A stretch of 64,000 bases of DNA from Rubripirellula amarantea (GTDB lineage Bacteria; Planctomycetota; Planctomycetia; Pirellulales; Pirellulaceae), in NCBI RefSeq assembly GCF_007859865.1, contig NZ_SJPI01000001.1, positions 992,001 to 1,056,000 on the forward strand. Direction: 5' to 3'. Under the pieces are notes generated by a model. It was not told where the DNA came from. It saw only the letters and a program-made list of their open reading frames with translations, and made no database searches. The translations under genes were made by a program, and so were the position numbers. Positions 8,493-16,120 of this stretch are shown here, piece after piece. Positions within the stretch are counted from its first letter, which is position 1. The number at the start of each line of letters is the position of its first letter.

Positions 8493-8506
8493 GTTTGCTA
8501 GCAAAC
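8493..8506. promoter_or_regulatory. Perfect 14-base palindrome, possible operator
   Basis: GTTTGCTAGCAAAC is a perfect dyad between two divergent genes (starts at 8389 and 8739). Size and placement fit a dimeric repressor site, but no regulator is encoded beside it, so this is inference from symmetry alone. Confidence 0.4.
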
Positions 8507-8738
8507 CCAGGAAGCGTCATTTCTACGAGCACCCTTCTCTTCATTATGCATACGAAGAAATCGACTTTGCTCGCTACGCCGAATCGACCTTCGAATCCGA
8601 CGGCCGAGTTGCTAAAAGACAGTTTGAATAATCCAGATTCAAACTCTCACAGGGGTGCGTCATCGCAACTCCGAGAAGTTCACTGCGACATGCAACACAA
8701 CTTCAGCGAGTTTGCTATTCACCCCCATCGAAGTAGCC

Positions 8739-9443
8739 ATGGAAATTTACGACATCCTGATGATTGTGGTCTTAGTCGCCGCGATGGTCTTCGGAGCCAT
8801 CAAAGGATTCGCGTGGCAGCTCGCATCGATCGCTTCGATCGTCGTTAGCTATTTCGTTGCCATGAGATTCAGTGAGCCATTCAGTCATTCGATTGCCCTA
8901 GAGTCACCGTGGAATCGCTTTCTCGCGATGTTGATCCTTTATGTCGTCACATCGCTGTTGGTTTGGGTTGCGTTTCGAATGATCAGCCATTCAATCGACC
9001 GTATGAAGCTAAGCGAGTTCGACCACCACATCGGTGCTGTTTTCGGCCTTATCAAAGGCGGCCTGTACTGCATTCTGATCACGCTCTTTGCAGTGACACT
9101 GGGCGGTACCTGGGCCCGTGAAACTGTGGTTCGAAGCAAGGGAGGTCACTACATCGCCGACTTACTTGATCGCAGCGAATCTGTGATTCCGCCCGAGATC
9201 CACCAAATCGTCGATCCGTACCTACAACGATTCGACCAGCAATTTAACCAACCAACCGGATCGGGAACACTCAGCCCGAACGCCGCGCAAGTCGCTTCCG
9301 AGCTGATCGCTCCGGGCGGCAGTTGGTCTCCGGAATCAGCCTGGCAAAATCCTCCTACGGCCAACCCCACGACTCAACCCAACAACCAATGGGACAGCGT
9401 TCCTCGCCAAGCTCGACAGTTCGACGGGAACATCCAACGATAG
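8739..9443 (+). CDS. CvpA family membrane protein
   Basis: A 234-residue protein with four hydrophobic helices in the first 150 residues: YDILMIVVLVAAMVFGAIKG, a second around SIVVSYFVAM, a third around FLAMLILYVVTSLLVWVAF, and a fourth in IGAVFGLIKGGLYCILITLF. The pattern and the GxxKG motifs match CvpA (colicin V production) proteins, a widespread family of unclear role linked to envelope stress. The C-terminal 80 residues are hydrophilic, Pro/Gln/Asn rich and probably disordered. The ATG at 8739 is chosen because it directly precedes the first helix; an earlier in-frame opening at 8655 would add a polar extension. Confidence 0.82.
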   Translation: MEIYDILMIVVLVAAMVFGAIKGFAWQLASIASIVVSYFVAMRFSEPFSHSIALESPWNRFLAMLILYVVTSLLVWVAFRMISHSIDRMKLSEFDHHIGAVFGLIKGGLYCILITLFAVTLGGTWARETVVRSKGGHYIADLLDRSESVIPPEIHQIVDPYLQRFDQQFNQPTGSGTLSPNAAQVASELIAPGGSWSPESAWQNPPTANPTTQPNNQWDSVPRQARQFDGNIQR

Positions 9444-9504
9444 GCAAAACGACTCGCCATCCAACCGATCTAGCTTCGCCAAAACGAGACACCAATCGCA
9501 GAAC

Positions 9505-9528
9505 CAATCAGCACTTCAATCAGCACTC
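9505..9528. repeat. 12-base tandem duplication
   Basis: CAATCAGCACTT is followed directly by CAATCAGCACTC. A second short duplication follows ten bases later. Confidence 0.85.
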
Positions 9529-9538
9529 TGGCTACCGC

Positions 9539-9560
9539 ACTAGCTCATCACTAGCTCATC
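9539..9560. repeat. 11-base perfect tandem duplication
   Basis: ACTAGCTCATC occurs twice in direct succession with no mismatch. Confidence 0.88.
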
Positions 9561-9974
9561 TCAGATCGACATCGCAATGGACCGGGGCAGAAGTAGACCT
9601 TCAGGCCTCAATGGCGAACACAGCTACACAGCCCATATCCGGGAAACGCGTCAAATACAGGGAAAAACGCACCTCTAATACAACATAAGAGGCATTATCG
9701 GACGTTGCGGGGCGGTTGTTTCTTACCCTGCTGGGCTGATCCGTCTTCACGTCTATGGTCCGATCTTGACCGACCGTCGCCCGCCTAACAGAGCGTCCTG
9801 CTCACCGACGATGGGCTTCAAACTGCTCGAGCAAACGTCCGCGAGCGTCGCCCAACAACGCTGCAACTTTAGCTCTCCGCGACTCAATCATCCTGCTCGG
9901 GTTGGCTGCTCGCTTTGGATTGAAAACAAGCTTCCGGCCAGGACTCGTAGAACGAGCCCGACGAGGCTTGGTTG

Positions 9975-10940
9975 CTAAACCGCTTCTTCCAAGAACACAC
10001 CGATACGGCGAAACTTCTCGTACCGTTCTTCCACGAGTTCTTGGCTCGACTTAGCTTCGAGTTCTGTCAAAGTCTTAGACAGATACCCCTTCAGGCGCGA
10101 AGCCATTTGGTGATGATCCCGATGGGCTCCACCAAGCGGCTCCTCAAGCACGTCGTCCACCACACCTAGCCGTTTAAGGTCGCTGCTCGTGAAACGAAGA
10201 GCCGCGGCGGCCTTGGGAGCGTGCTCGTGGCTCTTCCACAAAATACCGGCACAACCCTCAGGACTGATGACGCTGTAGTACGAGTGCTGCAGCATCGCAA
10301 CGCGGTCGCCGACGCCGATTCCGAGAGCTCCGCCACTGCCACCTTCGCCGATCACTACGCATATCACGGGTGTCTTCAATCGGCTCATCATGAACATGCT
10401 TTCGGCGATCACTTGAGCTTGCCCTCGTTCTTCAGCACCAATACCCGGATAGGCTCCTGGAGTGTCGATGAAGCAAATCAACGGCAGCCCATACTTTTCA
10501 GCCAGCCGCATTTTTGTCATCGCCTTGCGATAGCCTTCGGGATGCGCACAACCAAAATGACAGGCCGCACGCTCTTTGTAGGTCCGACCTTTCTGGTGAC
10601 CAAGAACCATCACCTTGAAACGATCTAGCTTGGCAAAGCCAGACAGCATCGCGCGATCATCGCCGAAGTGCTTGTCGCCATACAGTTCCACAAACTCATC
10701 AAAAGCTAAGTTCAGGTAGTCTCGCGTGTAAGGACGATTCTTATGCCGAGCCACTTGAACCGTTTGCCATGCATCAAGCGACGCGTACGTCTCTTTCAGC
10801 TGCTTCACCAAATCTAAACGCAACGTTCGGATCTGAGTTTCTACCTCATCGGTTCGGTCAGTATGACGAGCGAGTTGCGCGATCTGACTTTCGAGTTCAG
10901 CAATGTCGTTTTCGAATTCGAGGCCTGGTCCAGCGCTCAT
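9975..10940 (-). CDS. accA: Acetyl-CoA carboxylase carboxyltransferase, alpha subunit
   Basis: A 321-residue subunit that, with AccD, moves the carboxyl group from carboxybiotin to acetyl-CoA to form malonyl-CoA for fatty acid synthesis. It begins with the AccA coiled segment LEFENDIAELESQIAQL, then shows ARHKNRPYTRDYL, the crotonase-fold core (FIDTPGAYPGIGAEERGQ and VIGEGGSGGALGIGVGD) and the C-terminal PEGCAGILWK. Length is standard. accD is not in the window. The upstream protein kinase gene starts from 11924 on the same strand and ends 51 bases before accA, so co-transcription is possible. Confidence 0.97.
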   Translation of the reverse strand: MSAGPGLEFENDIAELESQIAQLARHTDRTDEVETQIRTLRLDLVKQLKETYASLDAWQTVQVARHKNRPYTRDYLNLAFDEFVELYGDKHFGDDRAMLSGFAKLDRFKVMVLGHQKGRTYKERAACHFGCAHPEGYRKAMTKMRLAEKYGLPLICFIDTPGAYPGIGAEERGQAQVIAESMFMMSRLKTPVICVVIGEGGSGGALGIGVGDRVAMLQHSYYSVISPEGCAGILWKSHEHAPKAAAALRFTSSDLKRLGVVDDVLEEPLGGAHRDHHQMASRLKGYLSKTLTELEAKSSQELVEERYEKFRRIGVFLEEAV

Positions 10941-10991
10941 GTTGTTTACCCTTGTATCTTCTAGTCTGTAAGTGATGAAATGAACGCGAGA

Positions 10992-11924
10992 TCATTCTTG
11001 ATCGTCGATGGGGCCGCCTTTGCGAATCATGTCATCCGGGGCACGAATAGAGCTATTGTTGTCAAACACGCTAACCTCCGGTGCACGAGGTCGCTTCTTG
11101 AAAATTTCCACGCCCCGAAACACCTTCAGGAATTCCCACATCGATGGTGGGCGATCGTCCGGTCGTTTTGCCATCATGCTCTTCACAAGATCAGCAAATT
11201 CGCGAGTCACGTTGTCGTTGTGGACGATTGGACTTGGCACGGACGCAGACAAGTGTTTGTTAAGCAGATCGTTGGGAGTGTCGCCAGTGTATGGGACCTT
11301 ACCGGTCGCCAATTCGTAGAGCACGCAACCAAACGAATAAATGTCGGTTCGCTCATCGCACACTTTGCGGCGGATCTGTTCCGGTGCCATATAGCTTCGC
11401 GTGCCTTTGGCCAACTTGACGCGATGGAACATTCTGCCGAGACCGGTCTTCTTCTTTTCTGAGATCGTAAAGTCAATCAACTTAACGACACCTTCGCGAC
11501 TGACCAGAAAGTTGTCTGGCTTCACGTCGAGGTGAATCCAATTCTTCGTGTGCATGTAGTACAGACCTTCAGCAGACTGCTCGACAATCTTATCCAGCAT
11601 GAAGGCCAGGGACTCGGGCCCGGTACGAAGAGCTTGCTTCATGTTCAGTTCACTGAACAATTCAAGCACCAGCATGGGTCGAGAGTCTTCACGGTACTCC
11701 ACTACCTTGATGATGCGGGGACTCGCTAGATCCTTGGCAACGGTGTACTCGTGCTTGAGCAGATTGATTTCTTCGCGATTGGCCTTCAACGACTCTTTAA
11801 GGACCTTCAGCGCAAACCGCTCTTGGCTGTTCTCTTCGATCGCTTCCCAAACCTCTGCAGTGCTACCGACGCGGATGAGGCGGGCAAGACGATAGGGACC
11901 GAGAAAATCGCGGGACTTGGACAT
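10992..11924 (-). CDS. Protein kinase-like protein with altered catalytic motifs
   Basis: A 310-residue Hanks-type kinase domain with no membrane segment. The ATP-binding Lys is present (FALKVLK, near residue 40), as is the APE-like MAPEQ, TDIYSFGCVLYELATGKVPY and RPDDRP. Three motifs deviate. The Gly loop reads IRVGSTAEVWEA, lacking the first Gly; the catalytic loop is HLDVKPDN (131-138), keeping the catalytic Asp and Asn but replacing Arg of HRD by Leu; and the magnesium loop is DFT (151-153) instead of DFG. The metal-binding Asp is kept, so activity may be retained or weakened. The ATG at 11924 is preferred over one 14 codons upstream because the domain follows at once. It precedes accA. 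Confidence 0.85.
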   Translation of the reverse strand: MSKSRDFLGPYRLARLIRVGSTAEVWEAIEENSQERFALKVLKESLKANREEINLLKHEYTVAKDLASPRIIKVVEYREDSRPMLVLELFSELNMKQALRTGPESLAFMLDKIVEQSAEGLYYMHTKNWIHLDVKPDNFLVSREGVVKLIDFTISEKKKTGLGRMFHRVKLAKGTRSYMAPEQIRRKVCDERTDIYSFGCVLYELATGKVPYTGDTPNDLLNKHLSASVPSPIVHNDNVTREFADLVKSMMAKRPDDRPPSMWEFLKVFRGVEIFKKRPRAPEVSVFDNNSSIRAPDDMIRKGGPIDDQE

Positions 11925-12078
11925 ATTGAATCTGGATGATTGCGGAAACTTACCGAAGTGTCGCAACTATGATAAATGGCACACTCCCCCATGCGTAAGG
12001 TCACTGCCTAGCCGAAGTGCCCCGCCAGCGACGATTGGAAGGAAATTTGCCTCCTAATTTCCTCCTAGCGGCATCGCA

Positions 12079-13245
12079 TTATCGCTGAATTTCTTCGTAA
12101 AGCGCCCGAATTCGCTTGGTCATGGTTTGGTGCCGAAACTGGCCCGTGAATCTCCTCTGCCCTTCACCGCCCATTCGCTGCCTGAGATCTGAATCGCTGG
12201 CTATTTTCACGAGAGCCTTGGCAAGCTCGTCGATGTCCTGCGGTGGAACGAGATAGCCTGTCTCGTCGTTGATCGTCACCTCACGAGCTCCGTCGACGTC
12301 GTAGCTAACGATGGGGCGACCAGCGATCAAACTTTGCGGTAAGGCTCGAGCAAGACCTTCGCGATAGGAAGTATGAACCAGAGCATCCATTGCCCCGACC
12401 AAAGCAGGAACATCCGCGGGTGGTACCAAACCAGTGAAGATGAAATGATCTGAGAGGCCTGCGGATGCAATCTTGGCATCGAGCGATTCTCTTAGAATGC
12501 CGTCGCCGACCAACAAGAATCGCACTTTCGGATTCTCAGCAATAACCTGCTTGGCCGCCTCTACCAAATCGTCATGTCCCTTCAGATGAAACAATCGGGC
12601 AATCTTGCCGATGATGATCTCGTCTTCGGCAATCCCCAATCGCCGTCGTGTTTCATCACGATGATCAATGGCATGCACAAATGGGTCCACATCCATGCCA
12701 CTATAGATCGTCACAAACTTATCTCGCGGTGCAACGCCCGCTTCTACCATTAGATCCGTCATCGCATCCGCGACACAGATCATTCGATGACAGCGACTAG
12801 CAGCCCATCGTTCGCAGAGCTTGAAAAATTCACGAGCAACAAACGATTGATAGGGATGAAATGGAGCTCCGTGGACCGAATGAACGATTGCAGGAACCCG
12901 CTCGCCCCAAGCAACGTATCGCCCCAGCAACCCTCCCTTGGCACTGTGTGTATGAACGACGTGCGGATTGAAGCGACGTAGCTCTTGTCTTATTTCTCGT
13001 GAAGCAATTCCATCGCGTGGGTGGATGTTGCGTCGCAACGAATCCACCATTCGAACTTCAAGCCCCCCTGCCCTACCCTGGCTTAACAGATCGCCTTCGG
13101 GTCCCAGCGACGGGCCAGTGATCAGCACCACGTCGTCGCCATAGTCGCGAACCAAATCGAGACAATTCAGCAACGTGTTTTCTTGCGCACCGCCAATGAT
13201 CATTCGAGTGATGATGTGGGCGACTCGCAACGGACCTACTCGCAA
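12079..13245 (-). CDS. Glycosyltransferase family 4 protein
   Basis: A 388-residue GT-B fold enzyme. The N-terminal acceptor domain starts RVAHIITRMIIGGAQENTLLN and contains HVVHTHSAKGGLLGR; the C-terminal donor domain holds IGKIARLFHLKGHDDLVEA, FLLVGDGILRESL, FTGLVPPADVPALVGAMDALVHTSYREGLARALPQSLIAGRPIVSYD, the EX7E-like region and a nucleotide-sugar site. Such enzymes transfer a sugar from a nucleotide donor to a lipid- or glycan acceptor during polysaccharide synthesis; the substrate cannot be read from sequence. One copy of the dispersed motif (CCCCCCTGCCCTACCCTGG, 13063-13082) lies inside the coding region near residues 55-61 (QGRAGGL). It follows the fliA terminator, so it is not part of the flagellar operon. 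Confidence 0.9.
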   Translation of the reverse strand: MRVGPLRVAHIITRMIIGGAQENTLLNCLDLVRDYGDDVVLITGPSLGPEGDLLSQGRAGGLEVRMVDSLRRNIHPRDGIASREIRQELRRFNPHVVHTHSAKGGLLGRYVAWGERVPAIVHSVHGAPFHPYQSFVAREFFKLCERWAASRCHRMICVADAMTDLMVEAGVAPRDKFVTIYSGMDVDPFVHAIDHRDETRRRLGIAEDEIIIGKIARLFHLKGHDDLVEAAKQVIAENPKVRFLLVGDGILRESLDAKIASAGLSDHFIFTGLVPPADVPALVGAMDALVHTSYREGLARALPQSLIAGRPIVSYDVDGAREVTINDETGYLVPPQDIDELAKALVKIASDSDLRQRMGGEGQRRFTGQFRHQTMTKRIRALYEEIQR

Positions 13246-13291
13246 TTAATAGAAGAGGATGGTGAAGTGGGGGAATGACTTTCGCGCATGG

Positions 13292-13304
13292 CCTGCCCTG
13301 CCCC
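13292..13304 (+). repeat. Dispersed CCTGCCCTGCCCC motif copy (intergenic)
   Basis: CCTGCCCTGCCCC lies between the GT4 gene start (13245) and the fliA terminator (13349-13382), close to a second copy inside the GT4 coding region. Confidence 0.65.
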
Positions 13305-13348
13305 AAGAATTCTCGAACGAACCCTGAAAGCACCTCCGAGCATACACG

Positions 13349-13382
13349 AAAAAACGGCACCTCGAATGGCTCGAGGTGCCGT
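13349..13382 (-). terminator. Intrinsic terminator of the flagellar flhA-fliA operon
   Basis: Arms ACGGCACCTCGA (13354-13365) and TCGAGGTGCCGT (13371-13382) form a perfect 12-base stem with a 5-base loop, followed on the minus strand by six T. It sits 30 bases after the fliA stop codon. Confidence 0.92.
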
Positions 13383-13411
13383 CTGTGAATATTCCTTAAT
13401 AAGAGTTCGGA

Positions 13412-14209
13412 TTAAGTTCCGAACTCGACTCGGCGGTAGCCAAGTTGTTGCTGAAGTCGATTGACAATCGACGTATGCATTTGACTGACTCGCGATTCCG
13501 AAAGATCGAGCGTCGCCCCGATTTCCTTCATCGTCAATTCTTCGTAGTAATAGAGAATGATGATCAGACGCTCATTGCGATTGAGTCCTTTGGTGACCAA
13601 ACGCATCAAGTCGTTTTTCTGCACACGACGAGTCGGGTCTTCACCCTTCTTGTCTTCAAGCACGTCGATTTCTCGGACGTCCTTGTAGCTATCGGTTTCG
13701 TACCACTTCTTGTTCAGTGATACGACGCCAACGGCGTTGGCATCCGACTGCATCTTTTCAACTTCCTTGACGGGAAGTTCCATGTGCTCAGAAAGCTCGG
13801 CGACCGTTGGTGCACGGCCGAATCGAGTTTCAAGGGTCTTTTTAGCTGCTGCTAGCTTGCTGGCTTTGCTGCGTACCAAACGGGGAACCCAGTCCATCGT
13901 TCGCAACTCATCGAGCATTGCTCCACGAATTCGCGGGACGCAGTAAGTTTCGAACTTGACGCCTCGGTCCAGATCAAACGCATCAATCGCGTCCATCAGT
14001 CCGAAGATTCCAGCGCTGATCAGGTCGTCGAGTTCGACGCCGTCTGGTAGACGCTGCCAAATCCGTTCGCCGTTGTAGCGAACCAATGGCATGTAGCGTT
14101 CCACCAAGCGATTGCGGAGGGGTTCGTAGTCAGGCGAATCCTTCTCAAGCTTCGTAAACTCAGTCCAAACTTGCAGGATTTCGTCGTCGGTTGTGGCTGT
14201 CGCTGCCAT
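13412..14209 (-). CDS. fliA: RNA polymerase sigma factor, FliA/WhiG type (sigma-28)
   Basis: A 265-residue sigma factor that directs transcription of late flagellar genes. Region 2 contains LVRYNGERIWQRLPDGVELDDLISAGIFGLMDAID and FDLDRGVKFETYCVPRIRGAMLDELRTMDWVPR, typical of FliA/WhiG. Region 3 follows (RFGRAPTVAELSEHM) and region 4 ends the protein with ERLIIILYYYEELTMKEIGATLDLSESRVSQMH. The ATG at 14209 is preferred: GGAGG stands five bases before it, whereas an in-frame ATG 22 codons upstream (14275) has no ribosome-binding site. It is the last gene of the flhA-flhF-small protein-fliA unit and is followed by a strong terminator. Confidence 0.95.
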   Translation of the reverse strand: MAATATTDDEILQVWTEFTKLEKDSPDYEPLRNRLVERYMPLVRYNGERIWQRLPDGVELDDLISAGIFGLMDAIDAFDLDRGVKFETYCVPRIRGAMLDELRTMDWVPRLVRSKASKLAAAKKTLETRFGRAPTVAELSEHMELPVKEVEKMQSDANAVGVVSLNKKWYETDSYKDVREIDVLEDKKGEDPTRRVQKNDLMRLVTKGLNRNERLIIILYYYEELTMKEIGATLDLSESRVSQMHTSIVNRLQQQLGYRRVEFGT

Positions 14210-14315
14210 CCAATCCTCCGTGATAGGTTTCTGTACCGAAGCATCGTGCTTCGGTTGCTGACGACGTCCACCCATAGTGAAACGCCCAGCAACAATGATC
14301 AGTTTCTAGTAGGTT

Positions 14316-14618
14316 CTAGTTGGTCTTCGTCGCGTCATTTTGGTCGCCACGATCGCCAACAATTGCTGTCGGATCCAAGCCCGCTTTCACAAGTCCTTCT
14401 CGGTACCAGTGAACGCGTGCTCGAAAACTTTGCTCTAGCGAATCACGAACTAGATAGTCCGCGATCTGCCCAGCGACGTAGCCAACCATAGCAAAGACAA
14501 ACATGGCAACCATGGCTTCCATGGCAACCTCCGAAGCAAGTTCGCGATGCAAAGCTCCTCGGATGGCAACCATGGCCATGGCGAGAGATCCTAGCGTTGC
14601 GGCAAAGCTACGTGACAA
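14316..14618 (-). CDS. Small two-helix membrane protein in the flagellar operon
   Basis: A 100-residue protein of no recognised family. Two hydrophobic segments are seen (FAATLGSLAMAMVAIRGAL and MEAMVAMFVFAMVGYVAGQIA) followed by a charged 45-residue tail. The only upstream start that keeps the first helix whole is a TTG at 14618. An ATG at 14579 has a better ribosome-binding site (AGGA, nine bases upstream) but would cut that helix, so the start is uncertain. It sits between flhF and fliA on the same strand, 36 codons before the fliA start (or 14 if 14275 were used), which suggests a role in flagellar assembly or placement. That role is inferred from position only. Confidence 0.72.
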   Translation of the reverse strand: MSRSFAATLGSLAMAMVAIRGALHRELASEVAMEAMVAMFVFAMVGYVAGQIADYLVRDSLEQSFRARVHWYREGLVKAGLDPTAIVGDRGDQNDATKTN

Positions 14619-14778
14619 TGTCTTTTTCTGGTTAGAGTGGTCGAGCGAGTGTGTCTTCTAAGTGGACTTGGTATGCTTGCAAAATTATATTTAAGTCGAC
14701 TTTGCGAAACACAAACCAAGTCAGTTTCATCTATCGGACTTCTAAAGCGTTAGCATGAGCCCAATGTTTGTTTTTTCG

Positions 14779-15966
14779 TTATGCCGCTTCCATCGGGGAC
14801 ATATCCATTCGTGGTTGCAGCAATCTTGTTAGCAAGTAATCGTGTTTAGCAACGTCAATGTCGTCTGGCACCTGTTGCCCGGTCGTCACGTAGCTCAAAG
14901 GTAGCCCGGTGTGATCGGTTGAAGACGTCAACGCCGATAGTATCCCTGCTGTCTGCGGAGCCTCATCGAGCTTACTTAGAATCGCCGCGGTCGGTCGGAC
15001 GGGAGCGAACCCTTTAAGGGTCGCCCGTATCGACGATACGGAAGACGTACTGCTAAGCACCAAGTGAGTTTCATCAGGTTGAGCATTGCGTAGAAAATCG
15101 ACAAGTTGTTCGATTCGAGCGTCGCTTCTCGGACTACGACCTGCTGTATCAATCAACACCAAGTCAACGTCTCCGAGTCGCCCCAGCGCTGGTCGCATTT
15201 GTTCTGGCGATTCCACCACTTCCATCGGCAGATCCATGATGTCGGCATAGGCACGTAACTGCTGTACCGCCGCAATCCGAAACGTGTCGATCGTCAACAA
15301 GCCAACGCGACGTTTCGCTTGTAAACGAAAACCGGCGGCCAATTTTGCAACGGTTGTTGTCTTGCCAACTCCCGTTGGTCCAACCAACGCAACAATCCGG
15401 CGATCTCCTGGCGGTGTGCTGATGGGGCTACCTAAACGCACCTCTCGGGCAATCGTCCGCTGCAGATGCTCAAGCCAAGGGATGGCGTGATTGGTTACCG
15501 AAGAAGTCGTTTCACCGAGCCCACCAGCGAAGCTAATGGTTGCACCGATCCAACGATCGGCAGTTTCGGGATCAACTCCTAGCGACAACATTTCGTCGCG
15601 ATATCCCTGCATGACAAGTGGGATAGTGGGCGATGCGGATCGGGAAACTAATCCGTTGTTTTGGGTAGGCAATCCGCGGTCTGAAACAACCTTTAGCTGC
15701 GTGCCAACATGTTCCGTGGCACCGTCAAAGTCTCGTCGTGACCCCACTGAAGCTTGCCGTGCCGAATCACCGGAGCTTGAACTCTCTTTAAGATTGACGG
15801 TGTCCTTAAGTCCCGCGGTGACTTCGACATAGGTACGGCCGAGCCAACCCATCCAACCATCACGGACTTGCCGCGTGTGCAACACCGATGCATCGGGACC
15901 CATCTGATGACGAATCTCTTCTAACGCGTCTTGCAGACTTGCGGCTCGAAAGGTGCGAATGTGCAT
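14779..15966 (-). CDS. flhF: Flagellar biosynthesis GTPase FlhF
   Basis: A 395-residue SRP-type GTPase that controls the place and number of flagella. The N-terminus MHIRTFRAASLQDALEEIRHQ is the FlhF-specific start; a variable linker follows. The NG domain begins near residue 190 with G1 ALVGPTGVGKTT (194-205), then TIDTFRIAAVQQLRAYA, the G3 motif LVLIDTAGRSPRSD and the G4 motif LSKLDEAPQTAG. It follows flhA on the same strand with a 154-base gap that contains a dispersed-motif copy, and precedes the small membrane protein and fliA. FlhG/FleN, the usual partner ATPase, is not in the window. Confidence 0.95.
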   Translation of the reverse strand: MHIRTFRAASLQDALEEIRHQMGPDASVLHTRQVRDGWMGWLGRTYVEVTAGLKDTVNLKESSSSGDSARQASVGSRRDFDGATEHVGTQLKVVSDRGLPTQNNGLVSRSASPTIPLVMQGYRDEMLSLGVDPETADRWIGATISFAGGLGETTSSVTNHAIPWLEHLQRTIAREVRLGSPISTPPGDRRIVALVGPTGVGKTTTVAKLAAGFRLQAKRRVGLLTIDTFRIAAVQQLRAYADIMDLPMEVVESPEQMRPALGRLGDVDLVLIDTAGRSPRSDARIEQLVDFLRNAQPDETHLVLSSTSSVSSIRATLKGFAPVRPTAAILSKLDEAPQTAGILSALTSSTDHTGLPLSYVTTGQQVPDDIDVAKHDYLLTRLLQPRMDMSPMEAA

Positions 15967-16064
15967 TGAACGAAGGGGATTGTGTGAGGCGAAGAAAGAG
16001 AAAGTGAGGAAGACGCTTGGACGTCAAAACAGTGGAAACGAACGCGGTGGAAACAGTTCATGAC

Positions 16065-16080
16065 CGCCCTGCCCTGCCCC
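16065..16080 (+). repeat. Dispersed CGCCCTGCCCTGCCCC motif copy (flhA-flhF gap)
   Basis: CGCCCTGCCCTGCCCC lies in the gap between flhA and flhF. Its left flank GACCGCCCTGCCCTG is shared with the copy at 50271-50288. Confidence 0.75.
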
Positions 16081-16120
16081 GCCAATCCATCGACATGATT
16101 GGCTTTGACAGTGCAACTGA

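Larger units (their letters stand above)
8390..8738. other. Divergent intergenic region with a palindrome and a dispersed-motif copy
   Basis: No gene is seen in these 349 bases. They hold AGGGCAGGGGAGTCGC (8441-8456), a copy of the dispersed motif enclosed by imperfect arms GCAGGTGA/TCGCCTGC, and the perfect 14-base palindrome GTTTGCTAGCAAAC (8493-8506). Promoters for the two divergent neighbours must lie here but none is clear. Confidence 0.6.
9444..9974. other. Intergenic region with short tandem duplications
   Basis: These 531 bases between the convergent CvpA-like gene and accA contain no supported gene. Two short tandem duplications lie at 9505-9528 and 9539-9560. An arginine-rich open frame on the minus strand just after accA has no start codon in a plausible place and was not accepted. 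Confidence 0.6.

Noticed and set aside
9798-9974. Arginine-rich minus-strand open frame after accA
   Set aside because: It has no start codon with a ribosome-binding site and its length is compatible with chance.
14619-14778. Sigma-28-type promoter for the small membrane protein gene
   Set aside because: TCCGATAG on the minus strand recalls the -10 element but no matching -35 lies at the right distance.
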